From: Brachionus rotundiformis
Lineage: Eukaryota; Rotifera; Eurotatoria; Ploima; Brachionidae
DNA: 64,000 nt
Direction of reading: 5' to 3'
Assembly: GCA_016802295.1 (NCBI GenBank)
Contig: JAESIW010000138.1
Coordinates: forward strand, 4,615,486-4,679,485
Below, piece by piece: positions 33,180 to 45,407 of this stretch. The position numbers and the translations under genes are program-made. The notes under the pieces are model-generated. The model saw only the letters and a list, made by a program, of their open reading frames with translations, was not told the origin of the DNA and did not search any database. Position 1 is the stretch's first letter; each line of letters opens with the position of its first letter.

Positions 33180-35327
33180 TTATTTTTTAAATCTACTCGA
33201 TCTTCTGAGCGAAGAACTATCAAAATTATTTTCTTTGGACATTTTTTCCTTTTTATTTTGAGCTGGTTTGCTTTTGGCAGTGTCTTCGACACTGGCCATT
33301 TTGTTCAGCCTGATTTCAAACGCTTTCATATGACTATTGACCAAATGCTGTTCATACTCGTTGCTAGACTCTACTTGAACGCTGCAAAATTGGCACTTTT
33401 TCCCATTGGTACTCGTGGTTGAATCACTTTTTTTCACCTCAAGGGCCTTTTTATCTGTCTGTGGGGGCTCATGGTTCCTACTTCCTAAATTCTCATGATC
33501 CTTTTTGACGTGATTGAGCAGCTGGATAAAAGTGTCAAACTCCTTGGCACATTTGATGCACTTTTTGGCCAATTTGTTCTCTGGAGTCTTCTCATCAGGC
33601 GAGCCATTTTGACTCGAAATTTTCAAATTTATGGACACATCGTTATTTTGGCTATCGATGATTATACAATCATCGTCGGCGGGAGTTTTTTTGGTACTCT
33701 CATTTTTGTCAGCTGATTTGTCAATGGTAAAAATTTTATTCAAAGACAAAAAAGAAATTATGTTATGTACATTGTATTGATGCTTTACGAGCTCATTTTT
33801 GTCCATGGGCTCGTTTCCGCACAGAATACATCTATTTAGCTGCAGGGACTTGCAAGCGTCGATGTGGTGCTCGGCAAGCAGGTGAGACAGGATGTTCTGA
33901 CAGGACTTTTTGCACACATAACAAGTTCCTTGTATGCCCTTGAGCTCTACCAAGTCCGAGTCATTTTTCCGGATGTTCAGGAGCGAAAAAATGAATTTTT
34001 TCTCGGCTTCGATTTCCTTAAGCTTGATCTGAATGAATATGTCCGTGTTTTCATTGCTTTTGGCGCATTTGCTTGGTGTTTCTTCCTTGTCGAGCTCGAT
34101 GAGCTCAATGGGACGCTTAACTGGAGTCGAATGAGCCACTTCGTTGGCATTTTTTTTCACCAGTACCAAATTTTGATTTATTTTTATGACTTTGATATTC
34201 TGAGGCGAGCTTTTTGGCTCAACAGGCCGAAAACACTTGCTCAAACAGGCCCTCAGGTCCTGCAGGTTGCGCATGGAATGCACCGACTTCAAATGAGTCT
34301 CGTAGTTGACTAGGGAAAATACACCATTGAATGACACAGAGCAAAGATCACACTTGATCGGATTTGTTTCACATGATATTGTTTGTATTGGCTTGTTATT
34401 TACAATAGAAGGATTTTTTACTGGAATGTTGGTCAAACCACGGCCTGGAGTATCCTTAATCTTGGCCGAGTTGAGATTTGATTTGGAAATTTTTGACTGA
34501 GAATTTTCTTTTTGCTTTTGTGAGCTTGAAGCAGGCCTACTAGGAATCATGGTCTCTAGGAGTTTTGTTTGGTGCATGATAAAAGATTCTTCTTGCAGAG
34601 CCATCGAGGCTAGCAGTGAATTGGTTTTCATTAGGCTTGATGAAAACAGGTTATATTTGTTGACAAAAGAGTCCTTGGGCTTTGTATTGAAAACAAATTC
34701 GTAGTCTAGGAGATCGAATAGACTTGGAGACAGATTGTTGGCAAGTATGTGGCTAAAGTCGATTTTTAATGAAGATGAATTCATTTCGGGGTTGTTTTCC
34801 CGGAAAGGGCACATATTTTTAATGTGGTTTTGAGTGCGCTCAATGTCGTGAGGCTTTGGCGCGACTGTCGAAATGGTAGTTTCGTAGTCGCATATGGGAC
34901 ACATTAGGGCGTAGTCGATGAAAGGCTTTTCAACTTTTGGTGCACGATTGTGCATCGTCTGAACATGATGTTGGTACTTGTCTCTGCTTTTGGCTCTGAA
35001 ATAGGGACAAAAATTGCATACATGTGATGATGAAAATTGATGTGGCTCAGTCAAATGGGAGTCCATGGCAAGACGGCTTTCTGTGCGAAAACCGCATGTC
35101 TGGCACTGGCAGTAGGGCAGTCTAAAGCACCTGTTTCGCTTGTCGAGTTCTTCTAGAAATTCCGGCTCGTACTGGTCTGCTACGTCCTCATCCTGAGTGA
35201 TATAAGACATGCACAGTTCGAGTCCAAGCTTGTACACAAAGCTCTGATGGGGCTTCATTTCGTCAAATTCATTTTTGTACTCTGGGAGAATTTCTATGGC
35301 AAAAAGGTGCTCGGATCCTTGGCTCAT
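33180..35327 (-). CDS. MEP-1-like C2H2 zinc-finger protein
   Basis: Intronless 715-residue frame. MEP-1 (MOG-interacting and ectopic P-granules protein 1) is a nuclear zinc-finger partner of the Mi-2 chromatin remodeller that represses germline or differentiation genes in worms and flies. The N-terminal signature YEPEFLEELDKRNRCFRLPY, followed by CQCQTCGFRTESRLAM, is what identifies the family. About eight C2H2-type fingers are visible: two near residues 75-130, then single fingers spread to the C-terminus (CPICDYE, CDLCSVSF, CYVCKKSC, CILCGNE, CIKCAKEF, CQFCSVQV). Linkers are Ser/Lys-rich. The C-terminus is basic (RRSSRFKK), consistent with nuclear localisation. The start is the first ATG of the open frame, close to an upstream region rich in stops. 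Confidence 0.85.
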   Translation of the reverse strand: MSQGSEHLFAIEILPEYKNEFDEMKPHQSFVYKLGLELCMSYITQDEDVADQYEPEFLEELDKRNRCFRLPYCQCQTCGFRTESRLAMDSHLTEPHQFSSSHVCNFCPYFRAKSRDKYQHHVQTMHNRAPKVEKPFIDYALMCPICDYETTISTVAPKPHDIERTQNHIKNMCPFRENNPEMNSSSLKIDFSHILANNLSPSLFDLLDYEFVFNTKPKDSFVNKYNLFSSSLMKTNSLLASMALQEESFIMHQTKLLETMIPSRPASSSQKQKENSQSKISKSNLNSAKIKDTPGRGLTNIPVKNPSIVNNKPIQTISCETNPIKCDLCSVSFNGVFSLVNYETHLKSVHSMRNLQDLRACLSKCFRPVEPKSSPQNIKVIKINQNLVLVKKNANEVAHSTPVKRPIELIELDKEETPSKCAKSNENTDIFIQIKLKEIEAEKKFIFSLLNIRKNDSDLVELKGIQGTCYVCKKSCQNILSHLLAEHHIDACKSLQLNRCILCGNEPMDKNELVKHQYNVHNIISFLSLNKIFTIDKSADKNESTKKTPADDDCIIIDSQNNDVSINLKISSQNGSPDEKTPENKLAKKCIKCAKEFDTFIQLLNHVKKDHENLGSRNHEPPQTDKKALEVKKSDSTTSTNGKKCQFCSVQVESSNEYEQHLVNSHMKAFEIRLNKMASVEDTAKSKPAQNKKEKMSKENNFDSSSLRRSSRFKK

Positions 35328-37150
35328 TTTGTATCCTCTTACAAAACAATGATTCTATGTGTTTTTTTGCTCAACAAGTCAGTATGCTTATGTTTTTTTT
35401 AATTACTCTAGTTTGTACACGAATGAGAGAAAATAGAGAATTCAGACAAATTGGTGTCATGTCAGCCGCATAAAATTGCACACATTTTTGCAAAACTACT
35501 CCATTACAGAAATACTGCACAACACTCAGGAGCACATAAAGGTCCTTATCTTTTCTTTAAAGAAAATAGTTTATATTTTTTATTGAAGGAAATTCTATTT
35601 TGTTATTAAAAGAAAATTTCTTATTTCTGTTACTGGATAACCTTCTAAAGAATCCTAAAAAAATTGAGTTAAAATTAATTTTAAAAAAAGAATCAAATTT
35701 TAACCGGGTGATTTGGTTGTTAAAAATAATTATAATGATTTTTTGTGTGCTGAATATTATTTTTTTTAAACAAATTTTTTTTTTGATAGGTTTATATTTT
35801 AACACGATTTACTCATTTTTATTCAACAGGCTTTATCAATAGTGTTTAAATTTAATATTTATTATATTAGTTTAAGTAAATAATTAGCAAAATAAATTAA
35901 TAAATTTAAAATGAGTTTCATTTTTTTTAAGCACTTAAAAATTATAATACATACTGTTTTCAAAGAGTTCAAACTTTTATTTCAAATTTTTTTTCAATTT
36001 TGAAAGCAAATGGGAAGAATTCTTTGAAAAATGGGAAAATAAATTGCCATATTTTGAGTTATAGCAAAAAAGTCAATTTAATTTGACTATAAGAATTTGC
36101 TTGCTTATTTAAATAAACTATCTAATCCTCAAGTTAGCTTTTTCTTGGACGTTTACAGCCTCATTTTCAACACTCGCTTTGGCACAAGATCCACCCAAGG
36201 CTCAATCACATTTATTTGTGCTTTCAATGCATTCACTTGCTTTATACAAATAAGCAAACAACGCGTTAACTAAATACCATCCACAAGTACAAGTATTTTG
36301 TTAAAGAGTCGATTGTAAGAAGTGAGGTTATACCTTGATGAGTAATCACATTATTATCTTTAAGATTAAAAATTACTATAGTTGCAAATGTTTTACTCAA
36401 ACAAATAAATAAAATACTGGTTGTACTTAATTAAAAATCCTTGTCTTAATAAAAGATTAATACATCAGGCAAGGAGGAACTCAGAAAGGGCTATCAAATA
36501 TTTTAAGTAGACATAGTAGTTTTTAAACTATTTTTAATTGATTTTTTGGTACCTAATTAATTGATCTTAAAGAATTTGATTAAAAAATGTGAAAATTTAA
36601 TTAAAAGTAGCGGTAGCAGTTACTGCAATATAGTGCTTTATTATAACAGTACAAGTTTTGTTCTTAGCCTTTAGGGCTATTGCAGTCTTTATGAATTTGG
36701 TTTGAATATTTTTCTATCAATTTGAGTCCTGAAACTATTGACTGTCCTTTTCCTTGTCCATTTTTTTAAAATAATTTAAATTTCAATAGAAACTATCTTC
36801 GAAGAGTTTATTTTTTACATAATTTCAAACTTTTATTTACAAATTTTTACAATTTAGAAAGAAAACGGGAAGAATTCTATGAAAAATGGGAAAATATTGA
36901 GATGTTTTGTTTGGTATGAAAAAAAATTCTCAAATATTTTCAGTAAATATTTAGATTAAGAAAACTTTTTAATTTTTGAAATTTTTTTTATTCAGTTTAG
37001 TTTAGTTCAATTAATATTTATTCAAATAAATTAATTATATTAATTTAAAAAAAATTAAAATCAGCTAACACAAAAGAATAAAAAACAAAGACAACAAATC
37101 TGGTGACAGATAATATGTTGATTCGATTTAAAATGTATTAAGTATAAATA
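35328..37150. other. intergenic with duplicated and LINE-derived segments
   Basis: This contains a roughly 95-bp segment present twice in direct orientation (about 35957-36050 and 36798-36893) sharing GGGAAGAATTCT.TGAAAAATGGGAAAAT. Between them, 36600-36765 resembles the 3' end of the 31.4-kb LINE on the minus strand (KDCNSPKG-type). At about 36092-36265 a short inverted repeat (TTGCTTGCTTATTT versus its complement AAATAAGCAAAC) encloses a more complex 170-bp stretch. No gene is visible. Confidence 0.5.
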
Positions 37151-38127
37151 TTAAACATAGGCAATAGCTAATCTTTTCATTTTCTTTTTTATATCTTTTT
37201 CGTAATTCATAGCTCTTTTAATACACAAAAAGTCAAGAATAAAAAACATTATAATAACTAAAAGAACAAATGCTAAGGTGAAACTTAAATAATTATAGAA
37301 TTCACATGAATAAAAATCTTTTGGAAAGTTTTCGTAATTAGCTAGATAATTACAATTGTCATTACAACAGAGACGTTTTTGATTTTGTTTGAATCCACAG
37401 CATTGTTGACTTCTTTCGCACTCAAAATTAAAATACTCAATACCAGAAGAGTCCAGATATTTAGTTATCTTATCAAAGAAGACATAAATAAATATATTTA
37501 TTAATTATTAATTTTAAAAAATTCATACTGAACAACTTTTGCAGCCAGATTGAATTTTAAACTTGGATTTGAATGTAACATTGGTACACTTGAGACAATA
37601 TAAGCAAGTAAAGTCGGTGCGCCGATCAGGCTTCTCAAGCATGAATTCCTCGGCCGATCCGAGGCTCAAAATTTGACTCAAGATAAAAAAAATTGTCAAA
37701 CCTAAATAAACAAAATATTAAAACCAGTTGAATCGAATAAGACTTACTTTTTTTATACAATTTCAAAATTAAATCACCAAAAGACATTTAAAAAAAGTAT
37801 TTAGGTTCATTTAATTTAGACATTGTGTTTTATCTAAATTAAGCTTTTTTTATTTCAATTTTATTTCAGCTTGTAAAAATTATAGATATATATTTTGATA
37901 CTATAAACTTTGATACTATTTTTTAATCAAATTCCCCATTTTTTAATGAACTTGAAAATTAATTGTTTAATTTTACTTGTGATTTATTCTGAAAAGTTCG
38001 TTTGTATGCGACAAATAAATAAAAATTTCGTAACGCTTAAAAATTAAAATTTTTTGTAATTTTTTTAAATTTGCTTACCTGAGCTAAGGTAACTACAAAC
38101 AAGAAATAAATTTCTAATATATTTCAT
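37151..38127 (-). CDS. small Cys-rich single-pass membrane protein, two candidate first exons
   Basis: Shared exons 37529-37701 and 37151-37468 encode a hydrophobic leader (LTIFFILSQILSLGSA), a Cys-rich extracellular part with CLYCLKC, CKSCS, CERSQQCCG and RLCCNDNC, one transmembrane helix (LAFVLLVIIMFFILDFL) and a short basic cytosolic tail ending in AIAYV. Two possible first exons both leave one base, the phase exon 37701 needs: 37748-37787 (MSFGDLILKLYKK) and 38079-38127 (MKYIRNLFLVCSYLSS, donor CAG|GTAAGC). The near exon gives 176 residues. CxxxxCCG plus a following CC resembles WBP1/VOPP1 or shisa-like proteins only loosely; I do not assign a family. Introns are 46 and 60 nt for the near form. 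Confidence 0.7.
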
Positions 38128-39590
38128 ATCAAACAACTCTAAACATTTAGTTATTTGGTAAAAAATTTACAATCTGAAGTGATTTTATTTTATTAAAATA
38201 ATTTCCTAATTAAGATATTAATCTCAATTGGGAATTTATCTAATTGATTTTTTAAAAATGACTTTTCGTTATGAAAAAATTTCCATTCATTAATTTGTTT
38301 ATATTGATGAAAAAAATTGCCTATAACAGTAAAAATTTAGTTTAACCATAAAAATGGCAATCCTGAGATATATTAAATTTCAAATAAAATTAAATGATTC
38401 GTTCAATTCAGGTAATCTAAAAAACCGAAATGATGCATGATATATAAGCTTAATTTAAAATAATTAACATGCTAAAAAAACATCCATAAGTGTCAGATTA
38501 GTTCAGTTTTGTTATGATATAGTTCCAAACTCGAAAAATAAATTAATAAAATACCTCGATTTAATCTCCTAAAATATTACCTTAATTTACAATAAATTCG
38601 TTTTTATTAATTTGCTCGATTGAGAAAAGCTAAAAAATTATAAAATTTATTTTTTTAAAAAAAGCACTAAATGGGGTTACGTGATGCATCTTTACTAAAT
38701 TACTAAGTAAATTTTACCTGAATTTTAGATTAAATATCTCTTATATGAATCGCATTTGAATTGCTTATTATAGAGTAATTTTATTTTATGTATACAATAA
38801 ATTTAAAAAATATTTAAATTAAAGATCAAATTTTGAGCGTTTTTTAATCACTAAAATTTTTAATTAAAATAAAAAGCTCAATTACAAACAAAAGCAAGAC
38901 AGATGCATCCTAAAAGATTAATATTTTATTAATTGATTTAATAACCTATTTCAAGAAGGTTTCACTTTTATCATATAATCAAATAAATAACTCAATTAGG
39001 AGAACATTTAAAATTTTAATTAAATTTGTGGTAATTGCCAAAGTAAACATTCAAATAAAGCTTTAAAAAATGTTTATAAATGCTTTATACTTATGATCAA
39101 AAAAATCATGATTTGGGATTGAGATTTATCTTTAAATCATTTCATATGTTCTCTAAACATTGACGAAATAATTCTAATATATCTGATTAATTATATTTAG
39201 ATAAGTCACTGACTTGATTTAAAATCTTTTGCATCATTTAAATAAATTAGAAAATTTTATTAGTCATTCTAGATAAAATTTAAATACAATTTAGTAAAGC
39301 ACACGAAGTTTAATTTTTATCTATATAACAAGATGACTAAAATATTCAAATATATAAAATGAAATTACTAATTCATTTATCAAGCACAAATCGATACAAT
39401 TAATTGAATATCTATTAAGTGGGACTATTTAATTTTTTCTTAAGATCAGTTTTTTTTATCTATGAGCCTGAAATTTGGAATCTATGGAACCAAAACAAAT
39501 ACCAAATAAATACCAAATAAGATGCTTCAACCAAAATTGATGGTTAAAATATTGAAAGTGTAGACTAATTTATCAATTTGGGAAAGAGCA
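38128..39590. other. intergenic, no gene seen
   Basis: Very AT-rich spacer with no coding similarity, between the membrane-protein gene and a LINE remnant. No long repeat was noticed. Confidence 0.4.
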
Positions 39591-39910
39591 TTAGTAGAAC
39601 GATGGAAGTCAGCAAAGAAACAAAAACTAAGCTGTATAGCAATGTAGTAAAATAAACACGTATATACGGTGTTGATTAAAAAGACCAAGTGAATGCTGGG
39701 GAAAGATTAAGAATACTTTTAATATTAAAAGTCTTAGGAACATCCTTGGGATTCAATGACCTGAGATAATTCCATGCGATCAAGTATACAAAAGAACAAA
39801 TTTAGAACCATTTAGCCAATCTATGAAGAATAAAACACTACGGTGGCTAAACACGAATATCAGGCAATGCTATTCAAAGAAAACAGCAAAAGGCAACCAT
39901 CAGTAACATA
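39590..39910 (+). pseudogene. LINE polymerase tail remnant, third family
   Basis: The plus strand reads, with stops and shifts, SKETKTKLYSNVVK, then TRIYG, then SLRNILGIQ, then a segment like VYKRTNLEPFSQSMKNKTLR followed by WLNT. This is the order 'K..LY..V....LYG..SW......L..F..RCLR.IL.I...D......L..RT...P....I..R.LRW.GH' found after the polymerase domain of many LINEs. It is short and heavily decayed. Confidence 0.6.
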
Positions 39911-40968
39911 ATTGTCAACTATGATCAAAATCAAAATATGACAATTATAAAAGAGATCTCTGAAATGATGATGTGAAGAAGCAAGAGAATATTATTATTT
40001 AGCCATTTTATACTCTGATTAATATACTTTTTCTCTGATTTAATTATGTTAGATTTTGGCAACATTTTAGGAACAGACTAATTTGAAAAAATATATTCTT
40101 TTTGTTAATTTTGAAAAAAAATTATTTAAATATATCAGAAAATTGAAGTTTATGATTCTTATGCTTTTTGACTATTCTTCGATTTAAAAAATTGAATGAT
40201 TTTTTTGATTTTATCAAAAACTTCAATTGGTCAATAGTTCAATCATTTGATATTATACGTTTTATATATAAGATAATATAAGATATTGTTTATTTTATTA
40301 GATTTAGCTTTAAATAAAAGATATTGTAAATAAAAATTTCAATTTTTTTAAATATTTATCATTATAAATTAATTAATTATAGTTAATAAGCTAAAATAAC
40401 GCGAAAACTTAGAAAAAATTATTTTGCGTAATTTCTAAAACGTGATTTTTACTGAGTGCTTTAAAGAACGTCAAAATAAGAATAATCTTTTACCCCACGT
40501 TTTAAGAACTTCTTTTACATTTTAATAATAGACACATTCATAAGCATTTTTTTTCGTTTTTAAAGGTTGGAAAATTAATTAAATAATTATAAAACAGAAT
40601 TATACAAGTAAAATTGTTGATTAAGTTCAAAAATTTTATTTCAAATAAGTTGCAAATTTTCATCAATAAAAGATAACCATCACTAAGAAAAATAAAACAT
40701 TTTGATACGAACATAAAAATAAACAAAAATTTGAGTTTTTGTTATTTACTCTAAGTTTAAATTCAAAAACTAAAAAACACGTCAATATTGAATATGTCGA
40801 TTTCTTAAACTATTAGATCATTAATTCATTAAAAGCTATTGTTTAATACTAATTTCTGAGAAACATTTAAATTTCACCATAAACTTATAGCAAAATGAAA
40901 AAAAAGAATGTTTCCATAAAAACACCTGATCTATTTTACCTTCTAAACAATGTCTAAATAATAATAAT
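39911..40968. other. intergenic, no gene seen
   Basis: AT-rich spacer between the LINE remnant and a miniature element. The open frames inside are low-complexity and have no homology that I recognise. Confidence 0.35.
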
Positions 40969-41177
40969 TACCGTAATCCCTTGCAAATAAGTGCACCCCA
41001 TAAGACTCCCTTTTTTAAAGCTAACCAAGAGTGGATTGGTTCTATCTATGTTGCTTTAAATATGTAAACCATACTTATATCTTTATAAAATATTTAATTT
41101 GAAGGAAATTTTCTATCATCTAAGCGCCTTCAATAAAGACACGATTTTGGGGGCACTTATTTGCGAGGGTTTACAGG
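40969..41177. mobile_element. miniature inverted-repeat element, same end family as 28 kb
   Basis: The left end CCGTAATCCCTTGCAAATAA continues with GTGCACCCC. The right end is its imperfect complement, finishing GGGTTTACAGG at 41177. The shared inner core is GCAAATAAGTGC. A TA precedes the left end; the right flank is AA. The element is about 207 bp and non-coding. The outer end TACCGTAATCCCTTGC differs by one base from the 28-kb element. The inner sequence differs, so these are distinct subfamilies that may share a transposase. Confidence 0.8.
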
Positions 41178-41414
41178 AAGTCATCTATCATGAGTGCGAC
41201 AGATATGATATTGAATAGAGGATTCAGTTTTTTTAAATAATGGTAATTTTATTAATTCATCAAAAAAGTCATTGTGTTATCCAGAATATGCCATTAGTTT
41301 AAATATTGGAAAAAAACATCAATTTAAAAATGTTTATAGATATTTTTATTAACAATTTTTATCGACAGATAAAATTTGAAGCTAAATACATAAAAATGAT
41401 TTTTAAATAAATAT

Positions 41415-42740
41415 TCAAAGGTTTATAACTTTGTCATTTTTTAAACTTTGACCATGCTCACACAATCTCATTTCGGAGCTTTTTTTCAAATTAGAAGCTT
41501 CTTTATTTTTCTTTAACTTTGAAATTTTTTTAAAAAATAAATTACGAAAATAATTTTTGCAGTCTTTGTTTGACAAAGTGTACAAAATCGGATTATAAAT
41601 AGACGATGTTTTGGCAAATATTGCTGGTAATGATGTCGTCAAAGGATTAATATAAGTAGTAAGATAATTTGAGTCAATATATTGAGCGATTATGGTAATA
41701 ATAGCATATGGAAGCCATGCGACACAAAACATGATCACAATTAAAATTACGGTTTTAGCTACTTTTATTTGGCGCTTGATAAAAGACGAATGGTTATAAT
41801 CATCATCATATTTATGGTGCAAAATTTTTTTGCTGTAGGAGTCAGATTTGAGACAATTTTTGGTCCTTTTTTTATTGAAATCTATAGATCCGTCTTCATG
41901 GGACTTTTTATGTATTCTTTCTTGGTAAGTGTGAAAAATTGAATTTTTTCTTAGAAATAAAAATAAAAAAGTATAAGATAATGCTATTAGAGAAACTGGA
42001 ATAAGAAATCCGCCGACAAATAATACCATCATAAAAAATCGGGAATAAGAATCTCTGCTCAAATAATCGAAAGTACATGATGTAAGTAAACCTTCTAGCA
42101 CAAATCCGTGTTTAAGGCTCAATTGGGGAAAGATACAAATCGACGAATATATCCATGTAATTAAGATACAAATAAAAACATCACGGTTGCTTAATTTGAG
42201 AGCGAATAATGGATTTTTCACCATTAGGTAGCGTTCCAGACTCATGAAAACCATAGTTGTTATACTCACAAACCCAAATAGTCCTCCAGCTATACCATAA
42301 ATATCACAACCTTTTTTTATAAAGATATTTAACTGTTAAATTTTCTAAACTTATTGTACCTAATTGACCAAACGACCATTTTTGATTAAAGCTACTGACA
42401 GCGTTCATTGGTAGACATGCTAATATTTTACCAAGATCTGCTATAGCCAAATTTATTAAAAAATAAGTTCCGGGTCTCTTCACATTTTTGATTCTTAATT
42501 AAATTATGGATTAAAATAAACCAATGGATTTTTAAATAAGCTAAAGTTAATTATATTCAGGAAATAATAAACAATAGCTTGGAGTTATTATTTTTTAGAA
42601 AATTACCTGACTAAGTAATAAAATACCATGAAATTTGTAAAGAATCCAAGTATTCCTAATACAAAATAGATGAAAGCAATTAAATAATGCCATTTGCGGT
42701 CAATCGGAGCAAAATTTTTCCAATATTCGTTAACATACAT
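41415..42740 (-). CDS. opsin 1 (retinal-binding GPCR)
   Basis: Three exons on the minus strand: 42607-42740, 42360-42493 and 41415-42310, total 1164 nt, 387 residues. Seven hydrophobic helices are present. Diagnostic features: NLAIAD in helix 2; the conserved Cys of helix 3 in GCDIYG; ERY (about residues 115-117) in place of DRY; LTSCTFDYLSRD in extracellular loop 2 with its disulphide Cys; CVAWLPYA in helix 6; and AKTSSIYNPILY in helix 7, where Lys about 323 is the retinal Schiff-base lysine. This lysine separates opsins from other class A receptors. The loop-2 and helix 6-7 pattern looks rhabdomeric/Gq-like, but NKD after NPxxY is not the usual HPK, so I leave the opsin class open. A long basic loop 3 precedes helix 6. 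It is a paralogue of the 54-57 kb gene. Confidence 0.93.
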
Positions 42741-45407
42741 TTTTGAGGAATGGTATAAATCTTAAAATTTAATTAGAATAGTTTATTAAGAAATGACATT
42801 TATATTTAATTGAAATTAAATTTCAAGAAATCTAAGAAATGATAAAATGATTATAAAACGTGATTTGAAGGAATTGATATAAATTGTTGATTAGAATAAT
42901 TATATAAATAGCGTAATGAAATAAAAATTAAGCTGAATAGAGCATTACTTTGATTCGATTTATTTCTCATTTTTTAAAAACGAGGATGACAGAATCAATT
43001 AATGTTGAATTGTCTTAAGACTGATAATAATTTCTATGCTAAGACTAATCTTTGTTAAACATTTCTATATTTTTAATTAATAAAAATAACATTAATACTA
43101 TGAAAAAAGGTTAATTTTTATTCATCCATCCTAGAAATTTAAAAATATTTGTTTGTATTGGGTTCAAATTAAAAAAGGCCTTTAATAAAAATAAATTAAT
43201 TAATCCTTAATAATTTATCAAGGTTTTTTATCTTGATTTTATGTCTATTAGAATCATATAAGTAAAAATTGATAATTATTTCACGAAAGAAGCAATCATG
43301 AAATACAATTCCTGGTTTTGGATTATAATTAAGTAATTTATTTAAAATTCTAAATAAATGGTCTATTAGAAATATTTAACAACATTTAGAAAGAATTTGA
43401 AAATTAGTAAAAAATAAAATTTGCAAACATTCCGAGATTTTATTTTCCAAGATGTGTTACATAATTACTTGTTTGATAAAAATAATAATTTACAAAAATA
43501 TAAATTATTTAATTTCAGCTTAAAATTAAAGAATTAAAGATCGTTAATTAAAAGTCGGAATTTTTGCTATAAATTTTTGGTGATAAAATATCACATTTTA
43601 TATCTCATTGCTTTTTATTATAAAAAATACTTACTAAAAAAAAAGCTTGTCTTGTTTAATCTTTAACGCTTGCATTCATATTGAAAGCTTCCTGTTTATT
43701 TTTATGATTTTTTTCTTAACTTTTTTTTTAATTATCTTAAAGCTCGTTTGAATTCTTAATTAGCTAACGATAATATAAGTTTAAAGATGTAATGATTTAA
43801 ATATTAAAAATCATTTATTTGATTGTTTAAACAAAATAGTTTTTTTGAGTAAACCAGTTTCAAGATTAAAAATTCAAATATTTATATTTTACATTAAATC
43901 TTATAAACTATAGTAAACATCCCTAAGGGAATCTTTTGAGTGATATTAAACTATAAATGTTTGATTCAGCATATTTCATTATATTCAATATTAATTACAC
44001 GTTATACATTCAAATTATCTTATAATTCAATTCAATGGAAATATATTAAAGAAATCGATTTATTTTTGTTCAATTTTAATAAAAAATAATTTGAGATCAT
44101 ATATCCAATCGGTAGACTTTTTTTGAGACTAAATGGTAGATTTAATTTTTGTGCATAAGTGGTATAAATCTCTATTTTGAAATTGCTGAATATCCTTTGG
44201 AAAAGAATGAAAAAATTAATCGATAAAATTTCAATTATTTTGCAAATTAATTTCGAGTTTTAATTGAAAAAATCTAGAAATTGATTGTGTTAAATTGAAT
44301 TTAATTATTGAACCATTATTCAAAGTCTGAACCAATTTTGATGGATTAATATTTTTAAAAAAAGTTATTTTTATATAATAAATAGAATATTTAGCTTGTA
44401 GCTACCAACAAATTTCAAAGATTAAATTTTCCTAGAGAAAATAATTTATTTAAAATTCTTTATTTGGTCCAAATTTTTACCTAAATCTATCAAATCATTT
44501 TTTTGAAAAATTTGTAATTCAGCTTAAAGCTCCAATTTTCTTAAATTTAACCAAGTTGAAATATTTTTAAGACAATTATATTTTATAATGGATACTTGAT
44601 GAAATTTTTGATATATTTTTAAAAGTTCATGCTGTTTTTTAATATAAAAAACAACTTTTTCGAACGCATGCTAGCTTGAGCGAATTTATATAATCTTTAA
44701 TTTTATTATTTGTTAATTGAATTAAAAAAATAATAATAATACATTAGTAATTTATTTTCGGCTTGTTTAAATTATGTGTTGATAAAAAAGCATCCTTGAA
44801 ATTTTTTAATTATCTCGTTTAAATACTTAAAAGATAATTATCTAATTGAAAAAAATCTTATTTATCTTTTTTTACTTCTCTTAGAATTTTGCTAAAAAAA
44901 CAAGCATCTCATGATTGTATAATAATAAATTCTAAATAAATACATCAATAGAAATAAAAAATTTTAAAACATTTTCTCTTTAAACATATTCGAAAGCAGA
45001 TAATTAATACGAAAAAACTAATGAATTCATAAATCGTACTAAAAGATACTGTGATAGATGATATGATATTTTAACCAAATTAAAATAAAATAATCTTTTT
45101 AAATTGGTCTCATTAACAAAATTTAAACAAAATATTTCATTAGGACTAATCTTACATTTTATCAATATTTAATAAAATTAAATAAAGAATGTTTATTTTT
45201 CTTAGACAAAATATAATGCATTGTTGGTTTAAAAATTATTCTCACCGTTGCACAATCAAGGCAAAACTATAAACAAATGTTAAGTTAGTTTTTCTTATAC
45301 AGCTGTACTTGCATAAAACTGAAATTTCTTATTAAAATTAAAACACTTTAATATAATAATATAATTTCTGGATTTAAGCCATTTAAAACTAGTACTTTTA
45401 AGCCATA
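42741..45407. other. intergenic, no gene seen
   Basis: About 2.7 kb between divergently transcribed opsin 1 and SMARCD. It is AT-rich throughout and should hold both promoters. I see no coding exon, no long repeat and no structured RNA gene. Confidence 0.4.

Noticed and set aside
35557..35842. Overlapping frames on both strands near 35.7 kb
   Set aside because: Both are Phe/Ile/Lys/Asn-rich translations of AT runs without any supporting feature.
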